A stretch of DNA of 42,000 nt from Micrococcales bacterium (GTDB lineage Bacteria > Actinomycetota > Actinomycetes > Actinomycetales > Microbacteriaceae): NCBI GenBank assembly GCA_947489235.1, contig CANLDE010000004.1, positions 1 through 42,000 of the forward strand, given 5' to 3'. The position numbers and the translations under genes were made by a program. Below the pieces are notes generated by a model. That model did not search any database. It saw only the letters and a program-made list of their open reading frames with translations, and was not told where the DNA came from. Positions 9,655 through 19,979 of this stretch are shown one piece after another. Every line of letters begins with the position of its first letter. Position 1 is the stretch's first letter.

Positions 9655-10659
9655 TTAGGGCAGAACTACTACCTGAGCCGCGAAGGCAAGCCCAGCTCCA
9701 AAGCCAATCTGCAAGGCTAACCCGCCAGATTTGACTAATCCATCCTGCAGAATCTGATCCATGGCTAGTGGAACGCTAGCTGCAGAGGTGTTACCAGTGT
9801 TGATGATGTCTCTCGCCACAACTACGTTTTCAGGCAGCTGGAGCTGCTTCACTAGTTCATCGATGATTCTGATGTTTGCCTGGTGGGTAACTAGAGCTGA
9901 AAGTTCTTCTGCTTTCACACCTGCTACTTCTAGAGCCTGCTTGGCTACCTTGACCATCTCCCAAACAGCCCACTTGAACACGGTCATGCCATCTTGACGA
10001 ATAGTAGGCCAACTGGCTTCTCCATCACGGAAGTCAAGCAAAGATGCTGTCATGCTCACTGAGTCCCAGTGTGAACCATCTGAGCCCCAGACAGTAGGGG
10101 AGATACCTGGTTCATCGGATGGACCAACAATTGCAGCTCCTGCACCATCGGCTAGAAGAAATGATATTGAGCGATCTGTTGGATCAATGAAGTCGCTAAG
10201 TTTTTCGCCACCAACCACAAGAACGTATTTAGCTACTCCAGATCTAACTAGAGCATCGGCTTGAGCTATTCCATAACAGTAACCAGCACAAGCTGCTGAG
10301 ATATCAAAAGCTGGGGCTGGATTAGCGCCAATCTTTTCAGCAAGTAAAGCTGCTGCCGATGGGGTTTGGTAAGGGTGAGAAATAGTGCTGAAGATTACTG
10401 CTCCGATTTCTTGTGGATCGATACCTGCCCGCTTGACTGCTTGATTAGAAGCATCGACAGCCATGTCCATAAGTGACAGGGCTTTGCTAGCTCTTCTTCT
10501 GGTGATAATTCCCGTGCGTTGACGAATCCACTCATCGCTTGAATCAATAGGACCTGCGATGTCATCGTTGGTGACTACCAGATCGCCTCTAGCCGCACCT
10601 AGAGAGTAAATGCGGCTGTATTTAACAGTCTGGAATTGATTCAGTTTTGGATGAGTCAT
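9655..10659 (-). CDS. fabH: Beta-ketoacyl-ACP synthase III
   Basis: 334 aa; DEWIRQRTGI, FDISAACAGYCYG, VTHQANIRIID, NTGNTSAASVPLA. Confidence 0.95.
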   Translation of the reverse strand: MTHPKLNQFQTVKYSRIYSLGAARGDLVVTNDDIAGPIDSSDEWIRQRTGIITRRRASKALSLMDMAVDASNQAVKRAGIDPQEIGAVIFSTISHPYQTPSAAALLAEKIGANPAPAFDISAACAGYCYGIAQADALVRSGVAKYVLVVGGEKLSDFIDPTDRSISFLLADGAGAAIVGPSDEPGISPTVWGSDGSHWDSVSMTASLLDFRDGEASWPTIRQDGMTVFKWAVWEMVKVAKQALEVAGVKAEELSALVTHQANIRIIDELVKQLQLPENVVVARDIINTGNTSAASVPLAMDQILQDGLVKSGGLALQIGFGAGLAFAAQVVVLP

Positions 10660-11579
10660 TAGACCTTCTTTATTGAACGGTTTAGTAAATCTTGTGCTGC
10701 TTCTAAATCTTTTGGCTCTTTGAGTGCAACTATTTCCACACCAGGCATTCCTCGCTTAGCAAGACCAGCAAGAGTTCCTGCAGGGGAAACTTCGATAACT
10801 GCAGTTACACCGGCTTTTACCATTGCATCCATGCATAGATCCCAACGAACAGAGTTTGCAATCTGTCCGACAAGAAGTTGGATGAAGTCATGACCTTCTG
10901 AAACCTGCTGACCGTTCTGGTTTGACCAAAGGCTAATCTCTGGGTTAGCTATCTCAAGGGTTGAAGTAAAACTCTCTAACTGACTAACTGCAGAAAGCAT
11001 GTAAGAAGTGTGGAAAGCACCAGCCACGCTTAGAGGAATTACTTTGCTTCCTTGAGGACCTTCTGCAACTAAGTTCTCGATGCCAGCCTTTGAACCTGCA
11101 GCAACAATCTGACCTGCACCGTTGTAGTTTGCTGCAGATAAACCAAGCTCTGATAAGCGAGCTAGAACCACTTCCTGTTCGCCACCTAGAACTGCAGCCA
11201 TGCTGGTTACTTCACTTGATGCAGCTGCTTTAGCCATGGCTTGTGCTCGGATGTTCACAAGTTTCATAGCGTCAGTGTTTGAGATGACTCCTGAGATTGC
11301 GGCAGCGGCTACTTCACCGACTGACTGACCTGCCACTCCAGAGAGATTAGCTGTGTCTAGAAGTAGAGAGCTTGCGATGCTTGCGCTTACGATAAGTGGC
11401 TGAGCAATTGCAGTATCACGAATGGTTTCTTCATCGCTTAGTGTTCCGTGCTTGATTAGATCAAGAGAGATTGCTTCAGAGAATTCTTCGACCTTTGATT
11501 TGTATAGTGGCAATTCGAGCCAGGTATTCATAAAGCCTGGCTTTTGAGAGCCTTGACCTGGAGCGAGAATTACCAACAT
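10659..11579 (-). CDS. fabD: Malonyl-CoA:ACP transacylase
   Basis: 306 aa; APGQGSQKPGF, AGQSVGEVAA active-site region, GAFHTSYM. Confidence 0.93.
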   Translation of the reverse strand: MLVILAPGQGSQKPGFMNTWLELPLYKSKVEEFSEAISLDLIKHGTLSDEETIRDTAIAQPLIVSASIASSLLLDTANLSGVAGQSVGEVAAAAISGVISNTDAMKLVNIRAQAMAKAAASSEVTSMAAVLGGEQEVVLARLSELGLSAANYNGAGQIVAAGSKAGIENLVAEGPQGSKVIPLSVAGAFHTSYMLSAVSQLESFTSTLEIANPEISLWSNQNGQQVSEGHDFIQLLVGQIANSVRWDLCMDAMVKAGVTAVIEVSPAGTLAGLAKRGMPGVEIVALKEPKDLEAAQDLLNRSIKKV

Positions 11580-11581
11580 AT

Positions 11582-14308
11582 TTAGGCGTCTCCACCTGCG
11601 TTGCCAGAAGTTCCAGCAGTTACATCTAGAAGACGATACTTATCGATCGCAAGTTGAGGAATGTGTGGAGCAACATCACCTCTAGAAGCAAGTTGTTCAA
11701 GCACACGAACAACGATTGAAGGACCATCAATCTTGAAAGCTCTTCTAGCAGCTGCTCTAGTGTCAGAGAAACCGAATCCATCTGCACCTAAAGTTGCATA
11801 CTCACCAGGAATCCATTTGCGTACTTGGTCTGGTACTTGGTGCATAAAGTCGCTCACACCAATGAACGGCCCAGGAGCACCAGCAAGTTTGTTGGTTATG
11901 TATGGCAGCGGTGAAACCTCGTTTGGATAAAGGAACTTCTTCTCATCGCAGATAAGTGCATCACGGCGAAGTTCTGTCCAAGAAGTGACCGACCAAATAT
12001 CAGCCGAAATGTTCCAGTCATCCTGAAGGAGTCTCTGAGCTTCATAAGCCCAAGGAACTGCAACACCAGAGGCAAGGATTTGAGCTTTCTTGCCAGCTCC
12101 TGAACCAACACTTACTCGGTGGATACCTTTGATAATTCCATCGACATCTACATTCTCAGGCTCTGCAGGATGAACTACCGGTTCGTTGTAAACGGTGAGG
12201 TAGAAGATTACGTTCGGATCGCTGTGAGTGCCGCCATACATGCGTTCAATACCGGCCCTGATGATGTGGCCAATCTCATAACCATAAGACGGATCGTAGG
12301 AAATAACTCCAGCGTTGGTGGCAGCGATGATCGGGGAGTGACCATCAGCGTGCTGTAAGCCTTCACCAGTAAGGGTAGTTCTACCAGCGGTAGCTCCAAT
12401 CATGAAGCCTCGTGATAGTTGGTCTGTAGCTGCCCAAATTGAGTCAGCTGTTCTTTGGAAACCAAACATTGAATAGAACACGTAGAAAGGAATCAGTGGT
12501 TGGCCCTGGGTTGCATATGAAGTTGCGATGGCGGTGAAGGCAGCCATTGAACCTGCTTCGTTGATACCGGTGTGCAAAATCTGGCCCGCTTCTGATTCCT
12601 TGTAAGAAAGAAGCAGTTCACGGTCAACTGAGATGTAGTGCTGACCTTTAGGGTTATAAATTTTGGCGGTAGGGAAGAAGGCATCCATACCAAAAGTTCT
12701 AGCTTCATCGGGAATAATCGGAACAATTCTTGGACCGAGTTCTGGAGTCTTTAGCAAATCCTTTAGTAGTCGAACAAATGCCATTGTGGTTGCGATTTCC
12801 TGTGTACCTGAACCACCCTTGGCAACTGCGTAAGCCTTATCTTCAGGAAGTTCGAAAGAAACAAACTTGCTACGTCTTTCTGGAAGATAACCACCCAGAG
12901 CGCGGCGACGTTCGTGCATGTAATCAATTTCCAAAGTGCCAGGTGCTGGACGGTAGTAAGGAGGTTGATAAGGATCAACTTCAAGTTGAGCATCGGTGAT
13001 TGGAATGTTCATGTCATCTCTGAATGACTTCAAGTTTTCCAAAGTAAGTTTCTTCATTTGGTGGGTAGCGTTTCTACCTTCGAATGCTTTGCCCAAACCG
13101 TAACCCTTGATGGTCTTAGCGAGAATTACTGTTGGTTGACCCTTGTGTGCAAGAGCTTGTGCGTAGGCTGCATAAATCTTGCGGTAATCGTGGCCACCGC
13201 GCTTTAGTCCCCAGATCTGCTCATCAGTCATTGATTCAACAAGTTTTGCAGTGCGTGGATCTCTTCCAAAGAAGTTTTCTCTGATGAATCCACCATCCAT
13301 AGTTTTGTATGTCTGGAAATCACCATCAGGAGTTGTGTTCATGAGATTTACCAATGCACCATCGGAATCTGCTTGTAGCAGTGAATCCCATTCACGACCC
13401 CAAATAACCTTGATCACATTCCAACCAGCACCGCGGAAGAATGACTCAAGTTCTTGAACAATCTTTCCGTTACCTCGAACAGGGCCATCAAGTCTTTGCA
13501 GGTTACAGTTCACAACGAAAGTTAGATTGTCTAGTCCATCGTTAGCGGCAAGCTGCAAAGCACCTCTAGATTCAACCTCATCCATTTCACCATCGCCTAG
13601 GAATGCCCAGACATGCTGTTCTGATGTGTCCTTGAAGTTACGACCCTGCAGATAGCGGTTTGCTTGTGCTTGATAAATCGCATTAATGGGACCGATACCC
13701 ATAGATACGGTTGGGAATTGCCAGAAGTCAGGCATAAGCCTTGGGTGAGGGTATGAAGATAATCCTCCGCCGGCGTGAGATTTCTCTTGACGGAAACCGT
13801 TTAGCTGATCTTCACTGAGGCGTCCTTCTAGGAAAGCTCTTGCGTACGGACCAGGACTTGCGTGTCCTTGAATGAAAATCTGGTCACCACCTGAAACATG
13901 GTCTTGACCTTTGAAGAAGTGGTTGAAGCCGACTTCATAAAGAGAAGCGGATGACGCGTAGGTTGAAATGTGTCCACCAACTGAAACACCTGGACGCTGT
14001 GCTCTGTGCACTAGAACTGCTGCGTTCCATCTCATCCAAGCTCGGTAAGTTCTTTCGATAGCTTCATCACCAGGGAAAGTTGGCTCATCGGTTGTGGCAA
14101 TGGTGTTGATGTAGTCAGTGGTTTGCACCATTGGAACATTTAGTTGAAGTTCGTGTGAACGCTTGAGTAGGTTCAGCATTATTTCACGAGCGCGCTTAGG
14201 GCCGTGGACTCGAGCTACAGCATCGAGTGACTCTAGCCACTCGCGGGTTTCTTCTGGATCTTGATCTGGAGTGTTGCTTGAAAAGACGTCCTGATTGTTG
14301 ATGGACAA
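11582..14308 (-). CDS. aceE: Pyruvate dehydrogenase E1 component, homodimeric type
   Basis: 908 aa; [41 protein letters not shown] motif; TTG start with GAGGA upstream. Confidence 0.96.
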   Translation of the reverse strand: MSINNQDVFSSNTPDQDPEETREWLESLDAVARVHGPKRAREIMLNLLKRSHELQLNVPMVQTTDYINTIATTDEPTFPGDEAIERTYRAWMRWNAAVLVHRAQRPGVSVGGHISTYASSASLYEVGFNHFFKGQDHVSGGDQIFIQGHASPGPYARAFLEGRLSEDQLNGFRQEKSHAGGGLSSYPHPRLMPDFWQFPTVSMGIGPINAIYQAQANRYLQGRNFKDTSEQHVWAFLGDGEMDEVESRGALQLAANDGLDNLTFVVNCNLQRLDGPVRGNGKIVQELESFFRGAGWNVIKVIWGREWDSLLQADSDGALVNLMNTTPDGDFQTYKTMDGGFIRENFFGRDPRTAKLVESMTDEQIWGLKRGGHDYRKIYAAYAQALAHKGQPTVILAKTIKGYGLGKAFEGRNATHQMKKLTLENLKSFRDDMNIPITDAQLEVDPYQPPYYRPAPGTLEIDYMHERRRALGGYLPERRSKFVSFELPEDKAYAVAKGGSGTQEIATTMAFVRLLKDLLKTPELGPRIVPIIPDEARTFGMDAFFPTAKIYNPKGQHYISVDRELLLSYKESEAGQILHTGINEAGSMAAFTAIATSYATQGQPLIPFYVFYSMFGFQRTADSIWAATDQLSRGFMIGATAGRTTLTGEGLQHADGHSPIIAATNAGVISYDPSYGYEIGHIIRAGIERMYGGTHSDPNVIFYLTVYNEPVVHPAEPENVDVDGIIKGIHRVSVGSGAGKKAQILASGVAVPWAYEAQRLLQDDWNISADIWSVTSWTELRRDALICDEKKFLYPNEVSPLPYITNKLAGAPGPFIGVSDFMHQVPDQVRKWIPGEYATLGADGFGFSDTRAAARRAFKIDGPSIVVRVLEQLASRGDVAPHIPQLAIDKYRLLDVTAGTSGNAGGDA

Positions 14309-14457
14309 AGAATCCTCGTTTCGGCTCTAGATAACTGCTAGCAATTGTGGTGCCTCAGTCAAAAATAGTTGGGAGACCTTTTTAGGTCTTGTATAAGTTT
14401 AGGGTTTGTTCGTAAGGCTTTATAGGATTAGAGCCAAGTCCAAATTTAGGAGTCCAC

Positions 14458-14922
14458 ATGTCATTGCTCATCGGCGATCTAGCCCCAGATTTCACCCTTG
14501 CCAACCAATTCGGAGAGAACGTAACTCTTTCCTCTTTCCGTGGCAAGAAACCGGTTGTTTTAGTCTTCTACCCACTATCTTTCTCAGGGGTTTGCACTGG
14601 CGAGCTGTGCGAAATTCGCGATAATTTCGATAATTTTGCCTCCAAAGACGTTGAACTCCTGGCCATTTCTGTGGACAGCAAGTACGTTCAGAAGGTATTT
14701 GCTGAGCAAGAGGGCTATAAGTTCTCGGTTTTGGCTGATTTCTGGCCTCATGGGCAGGTTGCTCAGGATTATGGAGTGTTCCTAGAAGAGCACGGAATCG
14801 CTAACCGCGGCACCTTTGTTATCGATAAAGACGGTGTTTTAGTGGCTAAGTTCGTGACAGCTCCAGGGCAGGCGCGATCATTGGACGAATATACTCGCGC
14901 TTTGGCATCTTTGACCTCCTAG
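14458..14922 (+). CDS. Peroxiredoxin, AhpE-like
   Basis: 154 aa; APDFTLANQFGENVTLSSFRGKKPVVLVFYPLSFSGVCTGELCEIRD; SD taggag. Confidence 0.9.
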   Translation: MSLLIGDLAPDFTLANQFGENVTLSSFRGKKPVVLVFYPLSFSGVCTGELCEIRDNFDNFASKDVELLAISVDSKYVQKVFAEQEGYKFSVLADFWPHGQVAQDYGVFLEEHGIANRGTFVIDKDGVLVAKFVTAPGQARSLDEYTRALASLTS

Positions 14923-14970
14923 CCTGTTGTATAGTTTTACAAGCGCCACATGGCGCTGCAGTCAAGAGTC

Positions 14971-15043
14971 GGGCCTTTAGCTCAGTTGGTAGAGCGCCAC
15001 GCTTACACCGTGGATGTCATCGGTTCGAGCCCGGTAGGGCCCA
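14971..15043 (+). tRNA. tRNA-Val (anticodon TAC)
   Basis: Full cloverleaf: GGGCCTT/AGGGCCC acceptor, CCACG-CTTACAC-CGTGG anticodon arm, ATCGG-TTCGAGC-CCGGT T-arm. Confidence 0.96.
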
Positions 15044-15100
15044 CTTTTCGACTACCTCCACCTAGAGGCATGAGTTAAGACTCAACGGTAAGATTTGCCT

Positions 15101-17209
15101 ATGGATTCCAGCAACTTTCAGCCACCAGTTCGACGTTCGTTATCCAACGCAGAACTGGAAGCGCGAGTAAACCAAGCCATGACCTCACACTCAGGTGTTG
15201 AGTCCGTTATGGAGCTTCTAGTGGCTCAAGAAGCCCTGAGAGCCCAAGAAGAGCGTGACGAGGCCAATTGGGTAGCCAACATGAAAGCAGATGGATCGCC
15301 TGAGGCTCAGGCAGCACTGCACAGCTTTCTAGCCGCCCAGCCAGATCATGTGGCTGAAGTCAGACCAGAAGTCGTCGAGCCTGTAGTTGTTGAGCCTGTT
15401 GTCGAGGCAGAACCAGAAGTTGCTCAACCTCAGACATTCCCTTGGATGAATCCAGCCCCTCCAGTTCCAGTTGTTGCAGAGGTTGAGGTTACAGCTGAAC
15501 CAGTTGAGCAAACTGAGCAGCCAGGCTTCTCATGGTTCTCCCAGCCAGAAGTTGAGGAACCAGTTGTTGAACCTGAACAAGTTATTGAAGTAGTAGTTGA
15601 AGAAACCGTTGTTGAACTAGAACCAGTTGGCTCAGAGTCAGCTACCGAGTTTGAAATGTTACTTGCAGCAGCAGCAGCTGAAGAAGAACTCACAGCGCTA
15701 GAAGAAACAGAATCTAGACATACACAGTTGATCCCAACTGAGAGCAACGTTTTGATTCCATCTGACGAACACAGAAACCGTGGTCCGCTTTCGCAACTTT
15801 GGGTTTGGCTCGGTGTCTCTGCAACCGTTGTTCCAGTTGTATTAGTTTGGGCATTGGTCGGTATGGGATTAAGTGCAACTGCAATTGCAGTTGTCTTAGT
15901 TTCCGGTTACTTGGCTTCGGGAACTCTAATCTCAGTTGCAGCTATCGCAGGTAAGAGAAGTGGACTTTCAACTGCGATTATTTCAAGATCTGTCTTCGGT
16001 GTTTGGGGCAACTCAATTCCACTGACTGTTGTTTTCATTTCACGTCTGGTTATCACCGCGATCATTTTAGGTGCCTTCACATTCCTAATGAACGGGGTAG
16101 ATGCAAGGCTTCCGGAGTTCAGCAATGTTTTAGCTAGCATTGCAGGGATTAATTTCACAGTTGGCTTGCTAGTTCAAGCACTCTTCGTTGTGCTTCTAGC
16201 AGTTGCTGTGCTGGTTCGAGGAAACGCATCCAGGATTATTCAAGTTGGGCTGAGCCTTTTAGCGTTTGCTCTAGTTGCAGAAAGCTTCGTTGCGATTGCA
16301 GGTTCCGAGTTGAACTTTGTTGCAGCTGGCAACAATGATGCTCTCTCAATGGCTGGACTATCCGGCGTTTCTCTTGTGATTATGGCGAATCTAACTCTGT
16401 TCTTTGCCATTGCTCCGAATATTTCAAAAGCAATTCCAATGAGGGTTCGTGGAGCAAAGGTTTTCTTTGCCGTCCTTGTTGCTAACTTTGTTGTTCCAGT
16501 TGTTATTGGTGTGCTGACAGTTTTCTGGCTAGGAGCACTAAGCATTGCAGGGCTGATGAGTATTCAAGAGGCCACAACTGTTTTACCTTCTTGGGCTCAG
16601 GGAGCTCTCGTTAGTGGTGTATCCATAGCGATCATATTCGTAAGCATGCTTTCTCTTAGAACTGCAACGCTAGATGCGATCGCATTATTCAGATTCAAGT
16701 CAAGAGGATCAGCTGTGATTATCAGCTGCATCTTGACTATTGCAGTTCTTGTCCTGTTTGCGCAGCAGCCTAGAACCCAAGAAGTTGAGTACCTATCAAA
16801 CGTGTTTGTTGTAATGGGAGCGTTGACTGCTGGGTGGATCGGTATTTTCGCAGCTGATGTTGCAATTAGAAGACAGGCCTACCATGAACTTTCACTATCG
16901 AGGTCATATGGTCTTTACAAGAAGTTCAACATCCTTGCCCTTATTACCTGGGTTCTAACTCTAGTTTTCGCAATCGCAGTCATGCCAGTGAACTTGCTTG
17001 GGTTTGATTTTATGGGCTTCCTGGTCCCAATGATTGGTTTGGAAGCAAGTCTTGGAACAGCTTCAGTTGGTTTCGTAGCGACCGTTGTATTAGGCATGGT
17101 CTTAACTTTGGCGATACGTATTCCACAAATCAAGAAACAAGAACGTGAAGTACTTGCTTTGGAATCCAGACGTGAACAATTGAACGACATTTTTGTTGGC
17201 ACAGAGTAA
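15101..17209 (+). CDS. NCS1-like purine/cytosine permease family transporter with a long acidic/proline-rich N-terminal extension
   Basis: About 700 aa; C-terminal multi-TM region with GYLASGTLISVAAIAGKRSGLSTAIISRSVFGVWGN and WIGIFAADVAIRRQAYH; about 225 aa non-membrane N-terminus. ATG 15101 preferred over TTG 15095. Confidence 0.78.
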   Translation: MDSSNFQPPVRRSLSNAELEARVNQAMTSHSGVESVMELLVAQEALRAQEERDEANWVANMKADGSPEAQAALHSFLAAQPDHVAEVRPEVVEPVVVEPVVEAEPEVAQPQTFPWMNPAPPVPVVAEVEVTAEPVEQTEQPGFSWFSQPEVEEPVVEPEQVIEVVVEETVVELEPVGSESATEFEMLLAAAAAEEELTALEETESRHTQLIPTESNVLIPSDEHRNRGPLSQLWVWLGVSATVVPVVLVWALVGMGLSATAIAVVLVSGYLASGTLISVAAIAGKRSGLSTAIISRSVFGVWGNSIPLTVVFISRLVITAIILGAFTFLMNGVDARLPEFSNVLASIAGINFTVGLLVQALFVVLLAVAVLVRGNASRIIQVGLSLLAFALVAESFVAIAGSELNFVAAGNNDALSMAGLSGVSLVIMANLTLFFAIAPNISKAIPMRVRGAKVFFAVLVANFVVPVVIGVLTVFWLGALSIAGLMSIQEATTVLPSWAQGALVSGVSIAIIFVSMLSLRTATLDAIALFRFKSRGSAVIISCILTIAVLVLFAQQPRTQEVEYLSNVFVVMGALTAGWIGIFAADVAIRRQAYHELSLSRSYGLYKKFNILALITWVLTLVFAIAVMPVNLLGFDFMGFLVPMIGLEASLGTASVGFVATVVLGMVLTLAIRIPQIKKQEREVLALESRREQLNDIFVGTE

Positions 17210-18039
17210 TGGCAAAAACATTAAAACAAATAGTTTCTAGCTTCGAATCACTTTGGCCTACCCACCTTGCAGAAGATTGGGATGTGGTTGGTTTAGTTTC
17301 CGGCTCAAACTCGAAGACCATAAACTCTGTTCTGCTCACAGTTGATGTGACTAAAGATGTTGTTGAATACGCGAAGAGTGCAGGGGTTGACCTAATCTTT
17401 GCTCACCACCCACTGATGCTTAGAGGAGTTACGTCAGTTGCAGAAGAGAGCTCGAAAGGTTCATTAGTTAGTGAACTGATTCGATCAGATATCGCCCTGT
17501 ACTCTGCCCACACCAACGCGGATTCCGTTGAAACCGGCACCTCAGCTGTTTTGGCTATGGCTCTTGGGCTAGTCGGCTCAACTGTTCTTTCACCCATCTC
17601 AGAGACCAAGGGAATTGGTCAGCTGGGCTCTTTAGCGAAACCAGTTTCACTAGGAGATATTGCTTCACTTCTGAATAACATCTTGCCTCCAACAGCAACT
17701 GGAGTCAGAGTTGCTGGCGAGTTCAACACCCAGGTACAAAAGATTGCTTTGTGTGCAGGAGCAGGAGATGCTTACCTCGAACTTGCTTTAGATTCCGGTG
17801 CTGATGTTTACATAACTTCAGATCTAAGACACCACAGAGCTCAAGAGGTTCTTGAACTAGCAAAGGCTAGGGGAGTGGCTTTTTCTTTGATTGACATCTC
17901 ACATTGGGCGGCTGAGTTTGTTTGGCTGGAAACTGCTAGAGCAGAGTTGCAGGCAGCAGTGCCGGATGTGAGTTTTGAGATCTGCGATCTAAGAACCGAT
18001 GTTTTTGAATTCCTAATGAACAAGCCGAAAGATAACTAA
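17209..18039 (+). CDS. Nif3-like dinuclear metal center (DUF34) protein
   Basis: 276 aa; AEDWDVVGLVSGS, FAHHPLMLRGV, HTNADSV, YITSDLRHHRAQE. Confidence 0.9.
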   Translation: MAKTLKQIVSSFESLWPTHLAEDWDVVGLVSGSNSKTINSVLLTVDVTKDVVEYAKSAGVDLIFAHHPLMLRGVTSVAEESSKGSLVSELIRSDIALYSAHTNADSVETGTSAVLAMALGLVGSTVLSPISETKGIGQLGSLAKPVSLGDIASLLNNILPPTATGVRVAGEFNTQVQKIALCAGAGDAYLELALDSGADVYITSDLRHHRAQEVLELAKARGVAFSLIDISHWAAEFVWLETARAELQAAVPDVSFEICDLRTDVFEFLMNKPKDN

Positions 18040-18752
18040 TGAAACTAGATGTTGCTGGTCAATCGGCATTACTCAAGCTATCCCAAGTTGATTTGGAGAT
18101 AGAGCAAATCAAGAATGAGATATCCAAGGCAATCAATTCCAAAGAGCTCTCTGACTTGTCATTGAGTCTTTCCGCTACTTCTGGTGATCTTCTAACGTCG
18201 CGAACCAACTTCGAGAATCTAACCATGGAAGCTCGTAAAGCCGACGACAATCTACATCTTGTTGAAGATCGTATTGCCAGAGACGTTGAACGACTAAACA
18301 ACACGTCATCGCCAAAGGATGCGCAAGCAATGCAGGCTGAGATTGAATCTCTTACTCGTCGAAAGGGCGAGCTGGAAGAGGTTGAGCTAGAAGTATTAGA
18401 TCGTCTAGAAAAGGCAGAAGCTGAGTTAAAAGAGATTTCTAGTTTGCGTGAACAACTTGCCAGTCAAGTAAACACTCTTCAAGAGAGTATCCAAGCTCAA
18501 GTGGACGAACTAAAGAATCGAGGCAGGAAACTCACTGCTGATAGAGAAACACTGATCTCCAAGATCCCCGCAGAGATTCTAGAGAAATATAAGAACCTAG
18601 CCGCTAAGACAATTGCGGTAGGCCAAGTGCAGAACAGAGCATGCTCTGCTTGTCGAATGGGACTTACTGCAAGCACGATTGATTCACTCTCAGCCCTTGC
18701 TGAAGATGAGATTGGCAACTGCCCTGAGTGCTTAGCAATGATTGTTCGATGA
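18039..18752 (+). CDS. Coiled-coil C4-type zinc ribbon protein
   Basis: 237 aa; coiled coil followed by ACSACRMGL...NCPECLAMIVR. Confidence 0.88.
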   Translation: MKLDVAGQSALLKLSQVDLEIEQIKNEISKAINSKELSDLSLSLSATSGDLLTSRTNFENLTMEARKADDNLHLVEDRIARDVERLNNTSSPKDAQAMQAEIESLTRRKGELEEVELEVLDRLEKAEAELKEISSLREQLASQVNTLQESIQAQVDELKNRGRKLTADRETLISKIPAEILEKYKNLAAKTIAVGQVQNRACSACRMGLTASTIDSLSALAEDEIGNCPECLAMIVR

Positions 18753-19942
18753 ATCACTCAATAGTTGTTGAAGCAGACGGTGGTTCTAGGGGAAATCCTG
18801 GACCTGCTGGCTCTGGTGCTGTTCTAATTGATTCGGCTAGCGGCGCTATCTTGGCTGAGATTGCTTTGTTTATTGGAGTTGCTACCAACAACGTTGCTGA
18901 ATATCGTGCAGTGCTTGCCGCTATCGAAGTTGCCAACGAGATTGCACCGGATGCATCAATATTGGTCCGAATGGATAGCAAGCTTGTTGTTGAGCAAATG
19001 TCTGGCCGTTGGAAAGTAAAGAACGAAGGCATGCAGGACCTATCTCTTGCCATGAAGGCATCAATAGGTTCAAGAAAAGTAATCTTCGAATGGATTCCGC
19101 GCGAGCAAAACACGAGAGCAGACGCATTGGCTAATGAAGCCATGGATGCTGAAAGTAGTGTGGTTCGTAAGTACATTGGCTCACCTGACACTTCAACTAT
19201 TGACGTTGTCACTTCCTCATCTAAGCCTGCAGCTGCAGATCTCGAATACAACCCAGAATTACCAAGTTCGGTGCGGGCACCTAGAAACGTTTCGATGAAA
19301 CTCACCACAATCATTTTGGTTCGTCACGGCCGCACTCATTTGACAGAGACACACAAAATCTCTGGTCGTGGTGGGGAAGACCCTCAGTTATCTGAAGTCG
19401 GAAGAGAGGATGCCAATAAGGTAGCGATTGAACTATCTCTTGTTGGTCTCTCAGGTATTCATGCAAAGGTTGTCGCACCAACTGTAGTTGTGAGTTCACC
19501 GATTGCAAGAGCGCTGGAGACAGCGACAATCATTTCTAAGAAGTTGGGCATACCAGTTGAAACTCATGAAGACATTTCAGAGATAGCTTTTGGTGAGTGG
19601 GATGGGCATACAAACCAAGAGGTGGCAGCTAAGTGGCCTGAACTTTATGATGCTTGGCGAGGAGATGTGAGCATTTCACCTCCTGGTGGGGGAGAGTCTC
19701 TTGAAGAGTTCGATGTTCGAGTCAACAAGGGTATTGCAGAGATATTGGCTAAGCACGAGGGCAAAACAGTCATTGTGGTAGCCCATGTCATGCCGATCAG
19801 AGGTTTCATTCGAAAGGCCATTGATGCTAACTGGCCTGCTTACTGGCGAACCAGCATCGCTCCTTGTTCTATCAGTGTGATCCGCTTCTGGGGAGATGAG
19901 GCTGCAGAAATATCTGTAGTGAATCAAACCAATCATCTCTAA
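18749..19942 (+). CDS. Bifunctional RNase H-like / histidine phosphatase (Rv2228c-like)
   Basis: N-terminal RNase HI (VEADGGSRGNPGPAGSGAVL, NNVAEYRAVL, DALANEAMD); C-terminal phosphatase (ILVRHGRTHLTETHKISGRGGEDPQLS). ATGA overlap with the upstream gene; ORF-track start 18728 is upstream. Confidence 0.92.
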   Translation: MNHSIVVEADGGSRGNPGPAGSGAVLIDSASGAILAEIALFIGVATNNVAEYRAVLAAIEVANEIAPDASILVRMDSKLVVEQMSGRWKVKNEGMQDLSLAMKASIGSRKVIFEWIPREQNTRADALANEAMDAESSVVRKYIGSPDTSTIDVVTSSSKPAAADLEYNPELPSSVRAPRNVSMKLTTIILVRHGRTHLTETHKISGRGGEDPQLSEVGREDANKVAIELSLVGLSGIHAKVVAPTVVVSSPIARALETATIISKKLGIPVETHEDISEIAFGEWDGHTNQEVAAKWPELYDAWRGDVSISPPGGGESLEEFDVRVNKGIAEILAKHEGKTVIVVAHVMPIRGFIRKAIDANWPAYWRTSIAPCSISVIRFWGDEAAEISVVNQTNHL

Positions 19943-19979
19943 GGGTTTCTAGTCTTAGCCTTCTCTATTACTCTTGACT

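Noticed and set aside
14971-15043. tRNA-Val as a possible integration site
   Set aside because: No integrase, no duplicated tRNA 3' end and only housekeeping genes downstream.
15430-15747. 105-aa minus-strand Ser/Thr-rich ORF and other antisense ORFs within the permease gene
   Set aside because: Shadow ORF opposite a repetitive coding region; no SD or recognisable family.
18754-19314. 186-aa minus-strand ORF
   Set aside because: Fully antisense to the RNase H domain, which has clear family motifs.
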